Assembly: GCA_903930085.1 (NCBI GenBank)
Contig: CAIYXD010000152.1
Coordinates: 1-15,910, forward strand
Length of the DNA stretch: 15,910 nucleotides
Source: an uncultured Flavobacteriia bacterium
GTDB lineage: Bacteria; Bacteroidota; Bacteroidia; Flavobacteriales_D; Crocinitomicaceae
Reading direction: 5' to 3'
In this document: positions 1 to 8,115 of the stretch, piece after piece
Layout: each line of letters starts with the position of its first letter
Numbering within the stretch: the first letter of the stretch is position 1
Program-made: the position numbers and the translations under genes
The notes under the pieces: model-generated
The model's database searches: none
What the model saw: only the letters and a program-made list of their open reading frames with translations
Told to the model about the DNA's origin: nothing

Positions 1-1035
1 CACCTTTTGGTTGCAGGAGCAACTGGACAAGGGAAATCGGTTGGTTTGAATGCCATTATAATTTCAATATTGTATAAGAAACACCCGGCGCAGGTTAAAT
101 TTGTATTAGTAGATCCAAAGAAAGTGGAATTAACACTTTACAACAAGATTGAACGCCATTTTCTAGCAAAACTACCTGGTGAAGCAGATGCAATCATTAC
201 CGACGTTTCCAAAGTGGTAGCGACTTTGAATTCTCTCTGCATTGAAATGGATGATCGCTACGAATTATTAAAGGAAGCTGAAGTTAGAACGATTAAAGAA
301 TACAATACCAAATTCATCGAACGGAAATTAAATCCGGAAAAAGGGCACCATTACTTACCATACATTATTGTACTAATTGACGAGTTCGCTGATTTGATTA
401 TGACTGCTGGAAAAGAAGTGGAACATCCGATTGCTCGAATTGCCCAATTAGCGAGAGCTATTGGAATACATTTAATTGTTGCAACACAGCGCCCTTCGGT
501 GAATGTAATTACGGGAATGATTAAAGCCAATTTCCCTGCTCGAATTGCGTTTAGAGTGCTTTCAAAAATTGATTCGCGGACAATTCTGGACGCTTCAGGC
601 GCTGATCAATTAATTGGTAGAGGAGACATGTTGATTTCCACAGGTTCAGATATAAAACGATTGCAGTGTGGATTTGTAGATACGCCGGAAGTAGAAAGTA
701 TCTGTAGCTTCATTGGAGGTCAACGCGCCTATCCGGAAGCACTTTTATTGCCAGAATACGTTGGAGAAGGAGGCGATGGAAGCAGCGATATGGACATGAA
801 TGAAATTGACGTTATGTTTGCAGATGCTGCAAGAATTGTTGTAATCAATCAACAAGGTTCTGCGAGTTTACTGCAGCGTAAATTGAAACTTGGATACAAC
901 CGTGCTGGCCGAATAGTAGACCAACTGGAAGGATTTGGAATTATTGGTGCTTTTCAAGGAAGTAAGGCGCGTGAAGTTTTGTATGGCGATATTGAATCCT
1001 TGGATCAATTCCTGAAATCGCGCGGAATTATCTGA
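1..1035 (+). CDS. ftsK: DNA translocase FtsK, C-terminal part (5' end outside window)
   Basis: This is the motor and DNA-reading end of the FtsK/SpoIIIE translocase, which pumps chromosomal DNA through the division septum and activates XerCD at dif. The frame is open from base 1, so the gene starts upstream; the TTG at base 7 is an internal Leu codon, not a start. Counting visible residues from base 1, Walker A is GATGQGKS (6-13), Walker B is IVLIDEFADL (about 123-132), and the conserved ATQRPSVNVITG stretch is at 161-172. The last ~75 residues form the winged-helix gamma domain that recognises KOPS/FRS sites, shown by QQGSASLLQRKLKLGYNRAG (284-303) and GSKAREVL (320-327). The N-terminal membrane domain and linker are not visible. 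The stop is TGA at 1033-1035. Family assignment is very secure; only the missing 5' part is unknown. Confidence 0.96.
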   Translation, partial: HLLVAGATGQGKSVGLNAIIISILYKKHPAQVKFVLVDPKKVELTLYNKIERHFLAKLPGEADAIITDVSKVVATLNSLCIEMDDRYELLKEAEVRTIKEYNTKFIERKLNPEKGHHYLPYIIVLIDEFADLIMTAGKEVEHPIARIAQLARAIGIHLIVATQRPSVNVITGMIKANFPARIAFRVLSKIDSRTILDASGADQLIGRGDMLISTGSDIKRLQCGFVDTPEVESICSFIGGQRAYPEALLLPEYVGEGGDGSSDMDMNEIDVMFADAARIVVINQQGSASLLQRKLKLGYNRAGRIVDQLEGFGIIGAFQGSKAREVLYGDIESLDQFLKSRGII

Positions 1036-1225
1036 TTCTATCAAAGCAATTTAGTTTCTTAGAAATAACTTTACGTTTGGTGGATATCGTTTTTATTTGC
1101 TGTTAGGTAATATTAATAGTGTTATTTCAATTGTCAGCTTAACTTGTTAAATTATTCTTAATTTGAATTCGATTTAAATTGAAATCACTATTTTTACATG
1201 TTAAAACTAATTAGTTAGTCTATAT

Positions 1226-1233
1226 TAACTTTA
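1226..1233 (+). promoter_or_regulatory. Weak candidate -7 promoter element for the 1259 gene
   Basis: TAACTTTA matches seven of eight positions of the Bacteroidota -7 consensus TAnnTTTG and lies 25 bp before the ATG at 1259. No convincing -33 TTTG is seen at the expected spacing. The 223-bp gap after ftsK suggests the downstream gene has its own promoter, which is the main reason to list this. Such matches arise by chance in AT-rich DNA. Confidence 0.3.
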
Positions 1234-1258
1234 TTTTCAAATACTTAAACGAACAAAC

Positions 1259-2515
1259 ATGTTAAAATTCGGATTATTATTACTTGTAGCCTTAACTGTT
1301 AATGCAGTAGCTGCGCAGAATGTCAAATCAGAGGACATTGATTACCGGTACATTAAACTACCACTTTCTCCATTACCTGCAACGATTGTGAATTACCAAT
1401 CTTCTATTTTCGCAGCATACGAAATGGAAAACCAACGGAAAAGAGACCAATACGAGCAAGATCTTGCTGCAGCAGAGGCTACATTCCAAAGAGAAACGCA
1501 AGAATATCCAGCGAAAGTGAAAGCAGCAGAGGATAAGTTTACTGCGGATATGGCAGAATACAACAAAAAATCAATGGCTGAAAAAATTGTTGATAAGCAA
1601 ATTTTAAATGAAAACAACAAACCGGTAAAACAAATTCCAAGTCAACCGTACAAAAGAAGCGTTCAAAAGCCAGAAATGAAAACGAGTTACGATTATCCTG
1701 CATTGGCGAGCACATACTTAATGTTGGATGGATATGCAAACAGCAGTGAGAATCCAGTGAAAATTGAAGTTACGCTGAATGGTTTCGAATATACTAGCCC
1801 ACGTCAATTAACGGAGATTAAAAAAATCGTTTCTTCCGCAAATGGTGTTTCAACTACCAAAGATGTAACCTATTACTACACAGAATTCACTTACCGTCAT
1901 ACCATGTCTGTAAAGGTTACTGGTCCAGATGGAAAAGAGATTTACTATGTTGTTCCGCAAGAATTAAGCAACTACAAAACATTCAAATCGCCATCTACTA
2001 CAACTTCAAATTCTGTAAATGCAGAGCAAATAGTGAAGTCGTTTGAAGAAAAAATCTTACAGGAAAACCTTACAATTATCAATAACCTTGTAAACGATAA
2101 AATTGGATACAAGCGCGAGCCAAGAAAAACGAGTTTGTCTTACATCAAAACAAAAGATGATATTTATTCGGATTTGATGACAGCTTACAACGATGCAACT
2201 TCTGGTTTAAAAACATTGGTTGACGATACAGAAACTGCTAAAGGAAAGTTAGAAAAAGCAACTCAATTTTGGAACACAGCTTTAACAGAATCGGATGTGA
2301 ATGACAAAAAAGCTAGAATCGACAAAGAAGTTACAATTATGATTTATTTCAACTTGTTGGAAACAGCATTTGCAATGAAAGATATCGCTGCTTCAGAAAA
2401 GATCTTTACTGCTTTGAATGGCTTGTCTATCTCTAACTCTGAGAAACGTCAAAAAGAAGCGTACGAAACATTGTTTATTGAACTTAAGAAACGTATTCAA
2501 TTGAATAAGATCTAA
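1259..2515 (+). CDS. Secreted protein of unknown function, 418 aa
   Basis: I do not recognise this family. The N-terminus is a typical Sec signal peptide: a Lys, then a hydrophobic run (about residues 4-16), then the small-residue stretch NAVAAQ around 15-20, where signal peptidase I would cut. The mature protein should be periplasmic or on the outer face, since no lipobox Cys or later membrane segment is seen. Residues ~55-110 are rich in Ala, Glu, Lys and Gln and look like a charged helix or coiled coil. Residues ~140-250 contain beta-like segments with many Tyr and Thr. Residues ~290-418 look mostly helical and could be a repeat-type helical bundle. No enzymatic motif is evident. It lies 223 bp after ftsK, probably as a separate transcription unit, and is closed by a terminator 25 bp after its TAA stop. 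Being a real gene is secure; function is unknown. Confidence 0.85.
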   Translation: MLKFGLLLLVALTVNAVAAQNVKSEDIDYRYIKLPLSPLPATIVNYQSSIFAAYEMENQRKRDQYEQDLAAAEATFQRETQEYPAKVKAAEDKFTADMAEYNKKSMAEKIVDKQILNENNKPVKQIPSQPYKRSVQKPEMKTSYDYPALASTYLMLDGYANSSENPVKIEVTLNGFEYTSPRQLTEIKKIVSSANGVSTTKDVTYYYTEFTYRHTMSVKVTGPDGKEIYYVVPQELSNYKTFKSPSTTTSNSVNAEQIVKSFEEKILQENLTIINNLVNDKIGYKREPRKTSLSYIKTKDDIYSDLMTAYNDATSGLKTLVDDTETAKGKLEKATQFWNTALTESDVNDKKARIDKEVTIMIYFNLLETAFAMKDIAASEKIFTALNGLSISNSEKRQKEAYETLFIELKKRIQLNKI

Positions 2516-2540
2516 GTGTTAAACAAAACTTTATATATTG

Positions 2541-2575
2541 AAAAATGAGAACCTAACAGTTCTCATTTTTTTTTT
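2541..2575 (+). terminator. Rho-independent terminator
   Basis: A perfect 12-bp stem, AAAAATGAGAAC (2541-2552) with GTTCTCATTTTT (2559-2570), encloses a 6-nt loop and runs into ten consecutive Ts (2566-2575). It starts 25 bp after the stop of the secreted-protein gene. It sits between convergent genes, and on the minus strand the stem is followed by five Ts, so it may also weakly stop readthrough from the helicase gene. Confidence 0.9.
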
Positions 2576-2660
2576 GATAATAATGTGTTGAATAAATTAT
2601 AAGCAAACGTTTGGCAAGAAGAAAATCTTATTGCCTAAAAAAGTTTTTCCTTTTAGAATA

Positions 2661-3782
2661 TTATTTAACTTCTCGAACTTGTTTGAATCCAATCGATAAG
2701 GTGCGCTCATAGTTTCGTAAGATTTTCACATCTGCTGCAGTAACCAAGCAAAGGGAAACGCCTTCTTTTCCTGCTCTAGCGGTTCTACCACTTCGATGCG
2801 TATAATATTCGTCACTTTCTGGAAGTTGGTAATGCACCACGAAACGCAAACCTTCCACATCGATTCCACGTGCTGCCAAATCGGTTGCTATTAAAATTTG
2901 AAGGGTTTCATTTTTAAATGCACGCATTACTTTGTCGCGTTCTTTTTGTAAAAGATCTCCGTGAATAGCGTCTGTTGCGATATTTTTAGCAATCAGCTGC
3001 TTGGATAATTTTTGTGCCGTAGCTTTTGTTCTACAGAAAACAATTCCGCGGTTTTTATGCTCCGATTTTAAGAATTGTAACAGAACGGAAAGTTTGTCTT
3101 TTTCCTCGCAAATTAAGTATTGGTGCGTGATTTTACTGTTTACGACATTCTTCGGATTCACCACAACGCGGTGCGCATCTTTGGAAAGGTGTTTATTGAT
3201 GATGTCTTTTATTCCAACTGGAATTGTAGCCGAAAAAAGCCACTTATTCTCAACAGCGTGCAAAAAACCTAAAATTTCATCCAATTCCTTTTTGAAACCC
3301 ATGCTCAACATTTCGTCTGCTTCATCCAAAATAACGGTTTTCACATTTCTCAAATCTACCGCCTTGCGCTTTACCAAATCAATTAAACGACCTGGCGTTG
3401 CAACAACAATATGCGTTGGACGCTGCAAAGAGGAAATTTGTTTTTCAATGCCTTCGCCACCATAAACGGCTTCGATAAAAACTTTTGGGGTAAACTTAGT
3501 AAACTTGAATAATTGCTTCGCTACTTGTTGTCCAAGTTCGCGGGTTGGACAAAGAATCAGGCCTTGAACGGCATTAATATTAACATCTATCTGCTCCAAA
3601 AGCGGTAAACCATAAGCGGCAGTTTTACCCGTTCCAGTTTGCGCCTGTCCAACAATATCTGTATTTCCTTCCAATAATAAAGGAATAACTTTTAGTTGAA
3701 TATCCGTTGGTTTGGTAATGTTTAATTCGTTTAAACCTTTAATTAAACCGTTGCTTATTCCTAATTCTTCAAAATTTTTCAA
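2661..3782 (-). CDS. DEAD-box ATP-dependent RNA helicase, 373 aa
   Basis: This is a cytoplasmic RNA-unwinding ATPase of superfamily 2, probably acting on structured RNA or ribosome assembly. The full motif set is present in order: upstream Phe plus Q motif (F4, KPTDIQ 24-29), motif I AQTGTGKT (47-54), Ia PTRELGQQ (79-86), Ib TPGR (129-132), II DEAD (153-156), III SAT (184-186), the GIVFCRT segment (246-252), V ATDLAARGIDV (299-309) and VI HRSGRTARAG (329-338). At 373 aa it is essentially the bare two-lobe core, without the long basic tail many bacterial members carry. The start is TTG: an in-frame stop lies a few codons upstream, and the Q-motif region begins right after it, so no ATG fits. 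It follows the ABC-F gene by 54 bp on the same strand and may share its transcript. Family is certain; the exact subfamily (RhlE/DeaD/CshA type) is not. Confidence 0.95.
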   Translation of the reverse strand: MKNFEELGISNGLIKGLNELNITKPTDIQLKVIPLLLEGNTDIVGQAQTGTGKTAAYGLPLLEQIDVNINAVQGLILCPTRELGQQVAKQLFKFTKFTPKVFIEAVYGGEGIEKQISSLQRPTHIVVATPGRLIDLVKRKAVDLRNVKTVILDEADEMLSMGFKKELDEILGFLHAVENKWLFSATIPVGIKDIINKHLSKDAHRVVVNPKNVVNSKITHQYLICEEKDKLSVLLQFLKSEHKNRGIVFCRTKATAQKLSKQLIAKNIATDAIHGDLLQKERDKVMRAFKNETLQILIATDLAARGIDVEGLRFVVHYQLPESDEYYTHRSGRTARAGKEGVSLCLVTAADVKILRNYERTLSIGFKQVREVK

Positions 3783-3836
3783 ACTATTTATTTTTTAATT
3801 TCCAAAGCTGTTTTAAAGAATTGGATTAGGTGGTCA

Positions 3837-5723
3837 TTAATTAAATTCAGACAACTCAAGCCAACGATCCGATTTGGACTCCAAGGTTTGCACTACTTCT
3901 GATAAACGATTTCCAGCAGTCATGATTTCTTCATTGGTAATTCCAGCGTCCGAAAGCTTTTGTGTCAACGATTCTTTTTCTTGTTCCAAAGCATCCATAT
4001 CCTTTTCCAACTGCTTGAATTCTTCCTTTTCTTTGAAAGAAAGTTTTTTCTTTTCAACCGGTTTGTCAGCGGATTCGGAAAGTTGGGTTACCTTAACTTC
4101 TTTTTCAACGGTACCATCACGTGCTTCCTGCTTTTCTTTTTTATAATCCGCAGCCGTCTGTTTTCTATATTCGGTATAGTTTCCAATAATATCTTTGATT
4201 GCGCCTTGTCCTTCAAACACAAACAAATGATCTACCATTTTATCCATGAAATAACGGTCGTGCGATACAACAATCAAACAACCTTCAAATGTGCGTAAGT
4301 AATCTTCCAATACGCTCATTACGAAGATATCCAAATCGTTGGTAGGTTCATCCAAAATCAAGAAATTTGGATTCGACATCAAAACGGTCATCAGTTTTAA
4401 TCGGCGTTTTTCTCCCCCGCTCAATTTATGTACAAAGTTGTAATGCATGTTTCGGTCGAACAAAAATTTCTCCAAAAATTGCGCTGCAGAGAGTTGCCTT
4501 CCTTTCTCCAATGGGATAAATTCGGCAATATCTCGGATGACATCTATTACTTTTTTATCTTCATCGACTTTAATCAATTCCTGGCTGTAATAGCCAAAAA
4601 CAACCGTTTCACCAATTACAACTTTTCCGCGATCTATTTCTTCGCGACCTTGAATAACATTTAAAAAAGTAGATTTTCCCGTTCCGTTATTTCCAACAAT
4701 TCCCAAACGTTCCTTACGCTGAAAATTATAGGTGAAATTATCTAGGATGACTTTTTCACCGTACGACTTCCCAATTTTATGCAGTTCAAGAATTTTTGAT
4801 CCCAAACGTTCCATTTTAACTGGAATTTCCACCTCAGAATCATCGATGCGCTGGCTTGCAGCTTTTTTAACATCGTCAAAAGAATCTACCCGTGCTTTTT
4901 GTTTCACACTTCTAGCCTTTGGCTGACGACGAATCCATTCCAATTCCTTTTTAAAGGTATTTCTCGCCTTGTCAATAGTAGAAGAAAGTTGTTCTTGTCG
5001 TTCAGCTTTTTTCTCCAAATAATATGAGAAATTTCCTTTGTATCGGTAAAGCGTTTTATCTTCCAACTCAAAAATAGTATCGCAAACCACTTCTAGGAAA
5101 TACCGGTCGTGGGTAACCATCAAAATGGTTGATTTTGATTTAGAAAGGTATTCCTCCAGCCATTCAATCATGTCCAAGTCCAAGTGATTGGTAGGTTCAT
5201 CTAAAATCAGGAAATCCGCTTCTGCAATTAATACTTGTGCTAAAGCAACCCGTTTTTTTTGTCCACCGGATAAACTTCCAATCAACAAATCGGTATTATC
5301 CAACTTTAAAACGGATAGAATTTGATTGACTTTAACCTCAATATCCCACGCATTTAATTCGGTTAATTCTTCGTAGCATTCGTTGATAACTTCCTCATTT
5401 CCTTCGCGCATTGCCTTGTTGTATTTTTTTACAACTTGTAATTCAGGAAGATCGTGGGAAAAAACCGCTTCTAAAATTGTGTGCGTTTCGTCCAAATTTT
5501 CACTTTGCTCCATAAACGCCACACGAATATCGTTTCTGTATACAATACGTCCGCTATCGTATGGCTCTAACTCCATTAAACAACGTAATAAAGTAGTTTT
5601 TCCATTCCCGTTTTTGGCAACGATTGCTACTTTTTGTCCAAGATCGATACCGAAGGATAAATCGGAAAAAATAATACGGTCACCAAAGGATTTGGTGAGA
5701 TTTTCAACAGAAAGATAATTCAT
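3837..5723 (-). CDS. ABC-F family ATPase, Uup-like, 628 aa
   Basis: This is a soluble protein with two ATPase cassettes and no membrane segment; ABC-F proteins act on the ribosome or translation. Cassette 1 has Walker A AKNGNGKT (36-43, Ala in place of the usual first Gly), signature LSGGQ (151-155), Walker B LILDEPTNHLD (172-182) and switch His205. Cassette 2 has GNNGTGKS (344-351), LSGGE (434-438), LILDEPTNDLD (455-465) and His488. Between them is a basic interdomain linker (about 240-290, with QPKARSVKQKARVDSF at 267-282), typical of the family. After cassette 2 comes a charged stretch and a coiled-coil C-terminal domain (about 560-628), which resembles that of Uup and argues for this subgroup over the antibiotic-resistance types. 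Both cassettes look catalytically intact. The ATG lies 4 bp after the DUF4293 stop, implying co-transcription. Confidence 0.93.
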   Translation of the reverse strand: MNYLSVENLTKSFGDRIIFSDLSFGIDLGQKVAIVAKNGNGKTTLLRCLMELEPYDSGRIVYRNDIRVAFMEQSENLDETHTILEAVFSHDLPELQVVKKYNKAMREGNEEVINECYEELTELNAWDIEVKVNQILSVLKLDNTDLLIGSLSGGQKKRVALAQVLIAEADFLILDEPTNHLDLDMIEWLEEYLSKSKSTILMVTHDRYFLEVVCDTIFELEDKTLYRYKGNFSYYLEKKAERQEQLSSTIDKARNTFKKELEWIRRQPKARSVKQKARVDSFDDVKKAASQRIDDSEVEIPVKMERLGSKILELHKIGKSYGEKVILDNFTYNFQRKERLGIVGNNGTGKSTFLNVIQGREEIDRGKVVIGETVVFGYYSQELIKVDEDKKVIDVIRDIAEFIPLEKGRQLSAAQFLEKFLFDRNMHYNFVHKLSGGEKRRLKLMTVLMSNPNFLILDEPTNDLDIFVMSVLEDYLRTFEGCLIVVSHDRYFMDKMVDHLFVFEGQGAIKDIIGNYTEYRKQTAADYKKEKQEARDGTVEKEVKVTQLSESADKPVEKKKLSFKEKEEFKQLEKDMDALEQEKESLTQKLSDAGITNEEIMTAGNRLSEVVQTLESKSDRWLELSEFN

Positions 5724-5727
5724 GAAT

Positions 5728-6204
5728 TTAACGCAAGCGATTAAGTGAATCGATCAGTGACTTGTCCCGTTTGATCGCAATATTTGCAAGGAAAGAAAAT
5801 GGCAATCCTGCAACAAAAAGCAGGTATCCTGCTCCCAATTCTCGTTTGAAATTTTCTGCAATAAATGCATCTCCTCCAACGAAAGAAAAAACTACCATTC
5901 CGATAGTTAGCATTAAGTAAATATAAAAAGTCGTTCGTGCCAATTTCAGCTGACGTGTAAGGTTTTTATACGCCATTAAAGTTATAAAAGCGAGTAAAAC
6001 GAGTGAAATTGTGGAAATATACAAAGGGTAACTATTTAATTCAACCACTTTATCCGTTGCTTTGTCGTAGCCATTGAAACCAAACGAATTTAATTTATAA
6101 ACCGTTTCATCTGTTATGTACTTGAAAATTGTTGAACCAGCTGTAACGATGGATAAAAACACCATTGCAATTACCAAGTATAAAGTTTGAATTCGCTGAA
6201 TCAT
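5728..6204 (-). CDS. DUF4293-type small membrane protein, 158 aa
   Basis: This is a small inner-membrane protein of a Bacteroidota-restricted family with no known function. Four hydrophobic segments are visible at about residues 7-25, 60-80, 92-110 and 124-145. The loop between the first two (about 27-58, rich in Tyr, Asn, Lys and Asp) is likely outside the cytoplasm. The opening MIQRIQTLYL and the closing DSLNRLR are, as I recall, the conserved ends of DUF4293 proteins. The ATG is preceded by a good -7 element (6224-6231) and the gene ends 4 bp before the ABC-F start, so the two probably form a unit. Assignment rests on remembered terminal motifs, length and topology. Confidence 0.85.
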   Translation of the reverse strand: MIQRIQTLYLVIAMVFLSIVTAGSTIFKYITDETVYKLNSFGFNGYDKATDKVVELNSYPLYISTISLVLLAFITLMAYKNLTRQLKLARTTFYIYLMLTIGMVVFSFVGGDAFIAENFKRELGAGYLLFVAGLPFSFLANIAIKRDKSLIDSLNRLR

Positions 6205-6223
6205 TGTATTCTTTTATTTTTCA

Positions 6224-6231
6224 CAAAGTTA
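6224..6231 (-). promoter_or_regulatory. Candidate -7 element for the DUF4293/ABC-F unit
   Basis: Read on the minus strand this is TAACTTTG, a full match to the Bacteroidota -7 consensus TAnnTTTG, about 20 bp before the ATG at 6204. A TTTG on the same strand at 6260-6263 is 28 bp away, which is longer than usual for a -33 element, so the -33 match is weak. It lies in the 102-bp gap after the membrane-protein gene, the natural place for a new promoter. Confidence 0.5.
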
Positions 6232-6306
6232 GACATTTCAAGCGAAAAACATAGCACTGCAAATTAAGAATGATGTGTAAAAAGCTATTTTTTCTGAAAA
6301 TTACTT

Positions 6307-8115
6307 CTAGTAGTATTTTGTGAATTCAACTTGTTTGAAATCGGAGACACAGCCGCCATCTCGGTAAACCATTTCTATGCGCGAAAAGTTTTTTTGTTTT
6401 ATGTCGTGGTTAATTTCCAGAAGAAAACCCTCAAACACGGATGGATTGTCAATATTTGAGCCAATTGTACTTGCTGTTTCTTCCACCAATTCCTTGTCAT
6501 TGAAATATTTAACAGAAAGCAAAGGATTACAGTCAGGGGAATTTAATTTAATTTCACCTTTCAAACTGGCGACAAAGCTATTTTCCTCCTTCCCTGGAAA
6601 ATACACCAAGGTTGGAATATTATCTACCGTGTCTAGCTGCACATTTCCGGGCTTTTCCAATGGAAAATTTATCCAATTAGCAGCGGAAACCATGTTGGCC
6701 GTCCATTGTGTTTTCAACTTTCTTTCCGGTAATTTTTCTCGCATCAAATCAAAATCTACCATCCAGCGGTACCTTTTTTCCTTTTTGTGAAAAATATACT
6801 TAAAATAGTGGTAATTCATTTCACCATAATGCAGAATATCTGTATTAAATTGGAATTGAAACAATTGGTAAAAATATATGCCGCCGCAAAAAATAATTGC
6901 GCTTAGAATTAACACGAATCTACCGGCGTATTGAAATAAATAAAGAATCGGAAATAAGAACAAAGGGAGCAGTTCTATCAGCGCACGCATTCCTAATCCG
7001 CCGCCATAATCCCAGCACCACCAGGCAGAAATAACATACAGCCAAATGAAAACGGTAAGGCACCAGCCGATAAAAAAGTATGATTTTGCATATTTCCTAA
7101 AAAAGTATATACCCAAAATTGCAAGCAGCATAATTGGCGCGTAGATAAAAAATCCTTTGTGAAAACTAAACAAGACATTCAGGAACTGCGGCGTTAGGGC
7201 ATTCGTAAAACCTTCGTCGCCATAGCTATACAAACTCCACGTGCCATTTTGATCGAATTGCACCAATAAATGGATGAACAGCGGAATCGCAGCTAAAAAA
7301 ACGCCAGTAGCCAACTGGAAATACTGTTTTAGAAACAAATTTTTCAACCTGTCTGCAAAAGCGGAAATTGAAGCGAAGAAAAAAGGAAGAAGTAGTATCA
7401 CCAAAATATTAATCGGGCGAATGATTGCTATTAACCCGAGAATAAAAAAAGCTAAAATCAAGTCTTTAGATTTGTTGCTAATTACCCAGCGCTGCGCTAT
7501 GTTTAAGAAACACGCAACCATGGAAAAGGAATACACGTGCGACATGGAAACCCAGTAAGAAGTATACATGTTTAGGTTTGTTCCAAAAGTAATCGCAACG
7601 ATTGCAAGAAGAATGGAAAACCGACTAAAACCCAGACGGGTAAACAAACTCAACAAGGCGACAATTCCGATAAACCAATAAAACAAAGCTGCAATCTGAA
7701 TGGAAAATCGATACCCAAGCGAATAACCATCTGCTTTCCAATTATTCCAAACATGGAATTGGTGCGCAATAAAATAAAAAGGAGCTTGCAGCAATGCCGT
7801 TCCGATATAAAATTTATTTTTTGCGCTATTCGTCGCCGAATTTTGCTCCAGCATTTCAAAATATTTCTTTTGCGGATATAAGCGGTCTACGTGTTTGAAA
7901 AATCCAAATTTTGCGCTATCTGGATAAACAATATACTGCGGTAAATAAGCGTAATAGCCATTTCCATCGCTTAAAATTGGATTGAAATCTTTCTCTTTAC
8001 TAGAAGTATAACCAAACCTGTGATCTGCTTGTGAAAAAAGCATTAAAAGGAGCAATAAAACCGTAAAAACAGCAAAAATCTTACTGTTTAGAAACGGAAC
8101 TATTTTATCAAACAT
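6307..8115 (-). CDS. Polytopic membrane protein, probable GT-C-fold glycosyltransferase, 602 aa
   Basis: This is an integral membrane protein with about ten hydrophobic segments between residues 11 and 420, then a ~170-residue soluble tail (about 430-602). The first loop carries an acidic, aromatic motif, ILSDGNGYYAYLP (47-59). Polyprenol-phosphate-dependent GT-C sugar transferases carry their catalytic Asp in this loop, so D50 is the candidate catalytic residue. Other likely conserved motifs are FYIGTALLQAPFYFIAH (102-118), FGTNLNMYTSY (177-187), SMSHVYSF (190-197) and the Trp-rich SAWWCWDYGGGLGMR (363-377). Donor and acceptor cannot be inferred. An upstream in-frame start at 8157 would add 14 residues deep inside aroC. 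The ATG at 8113-8115 is preferred because it overlaps the aroC stop by 8 bp and begins MFDKIVPF before the first membrane segment. The stop is TAG. Confidence 0.78.
   Translation of the reverse strand: MFDKIVPFLNSKIFAVFTVLLLLLMLFSQADHRFGYTSSKEKDFNPILSDGNGYYAYLPQYIVYPDSAKFGFFKHVDRLYPQKKYFEMLEQNSATNSAKNKFYIGTALLQAPFYFIAHQFHVWNNWKADGYSLGYRFSIQIAALFYWFIGIVALLSLFTRLGFSRFSILLAIVAITFGTNLNMYTSYWVSMSHVYSFSMVACFLNIAQRWVISNKSKDLILAFFILGLIAIIRPINILVILLLPFFFASISAFADRLKNLFLKQYFQLATGVFLAAIPLFIHLLVQFDQNGTWSLYSYGDEGFTNALTPQFLNVLFSFHKGFFIYAPIMLLAILGIYFFRKYAKSYFFIGWCLTVFIWLYVISAWWCWDYGGGLGMRALIELLPLFLFPILYLFQYAGRFVLILSAIIFCGGIYFYQLFQFQFNTDILHYGEMNYHYFKYIFHKKEKRYRWMVDFDLMREKLPERKLKTQWTANMVSAANWINFPLEKPGNVQLDTVDNIPTLVYFPGKEENSFVASLKGEIKLNSPDCNPLLSVKYFNDKELVEETASTIGSNIDNPSVFEGFLLEINHDIKQKNFSRIEMVYRDGGCVSDFKQVEFTKYY

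Noticed and set aside
1160..1180. Palindrome-like stretch around ATTTAAAT and repeated ACATGTTAAAA (1196-1206 and 1258-1268)
   Set aside because: The palindrome is imperfect in very AT-rich sequence, and the upstream ATG copy runs into a stop after six codons, so it is not an alternative start.
3001..3465. Long plus-strand ORF inside the helicase gene, and similar antisense ORFs inside ABC-F, aroC and the membrane-protein gene
   Set aside because: They are reverse-strand shadows of well-identified genes, with Phe/Ser/Cys-rich translations and no family resemblance.
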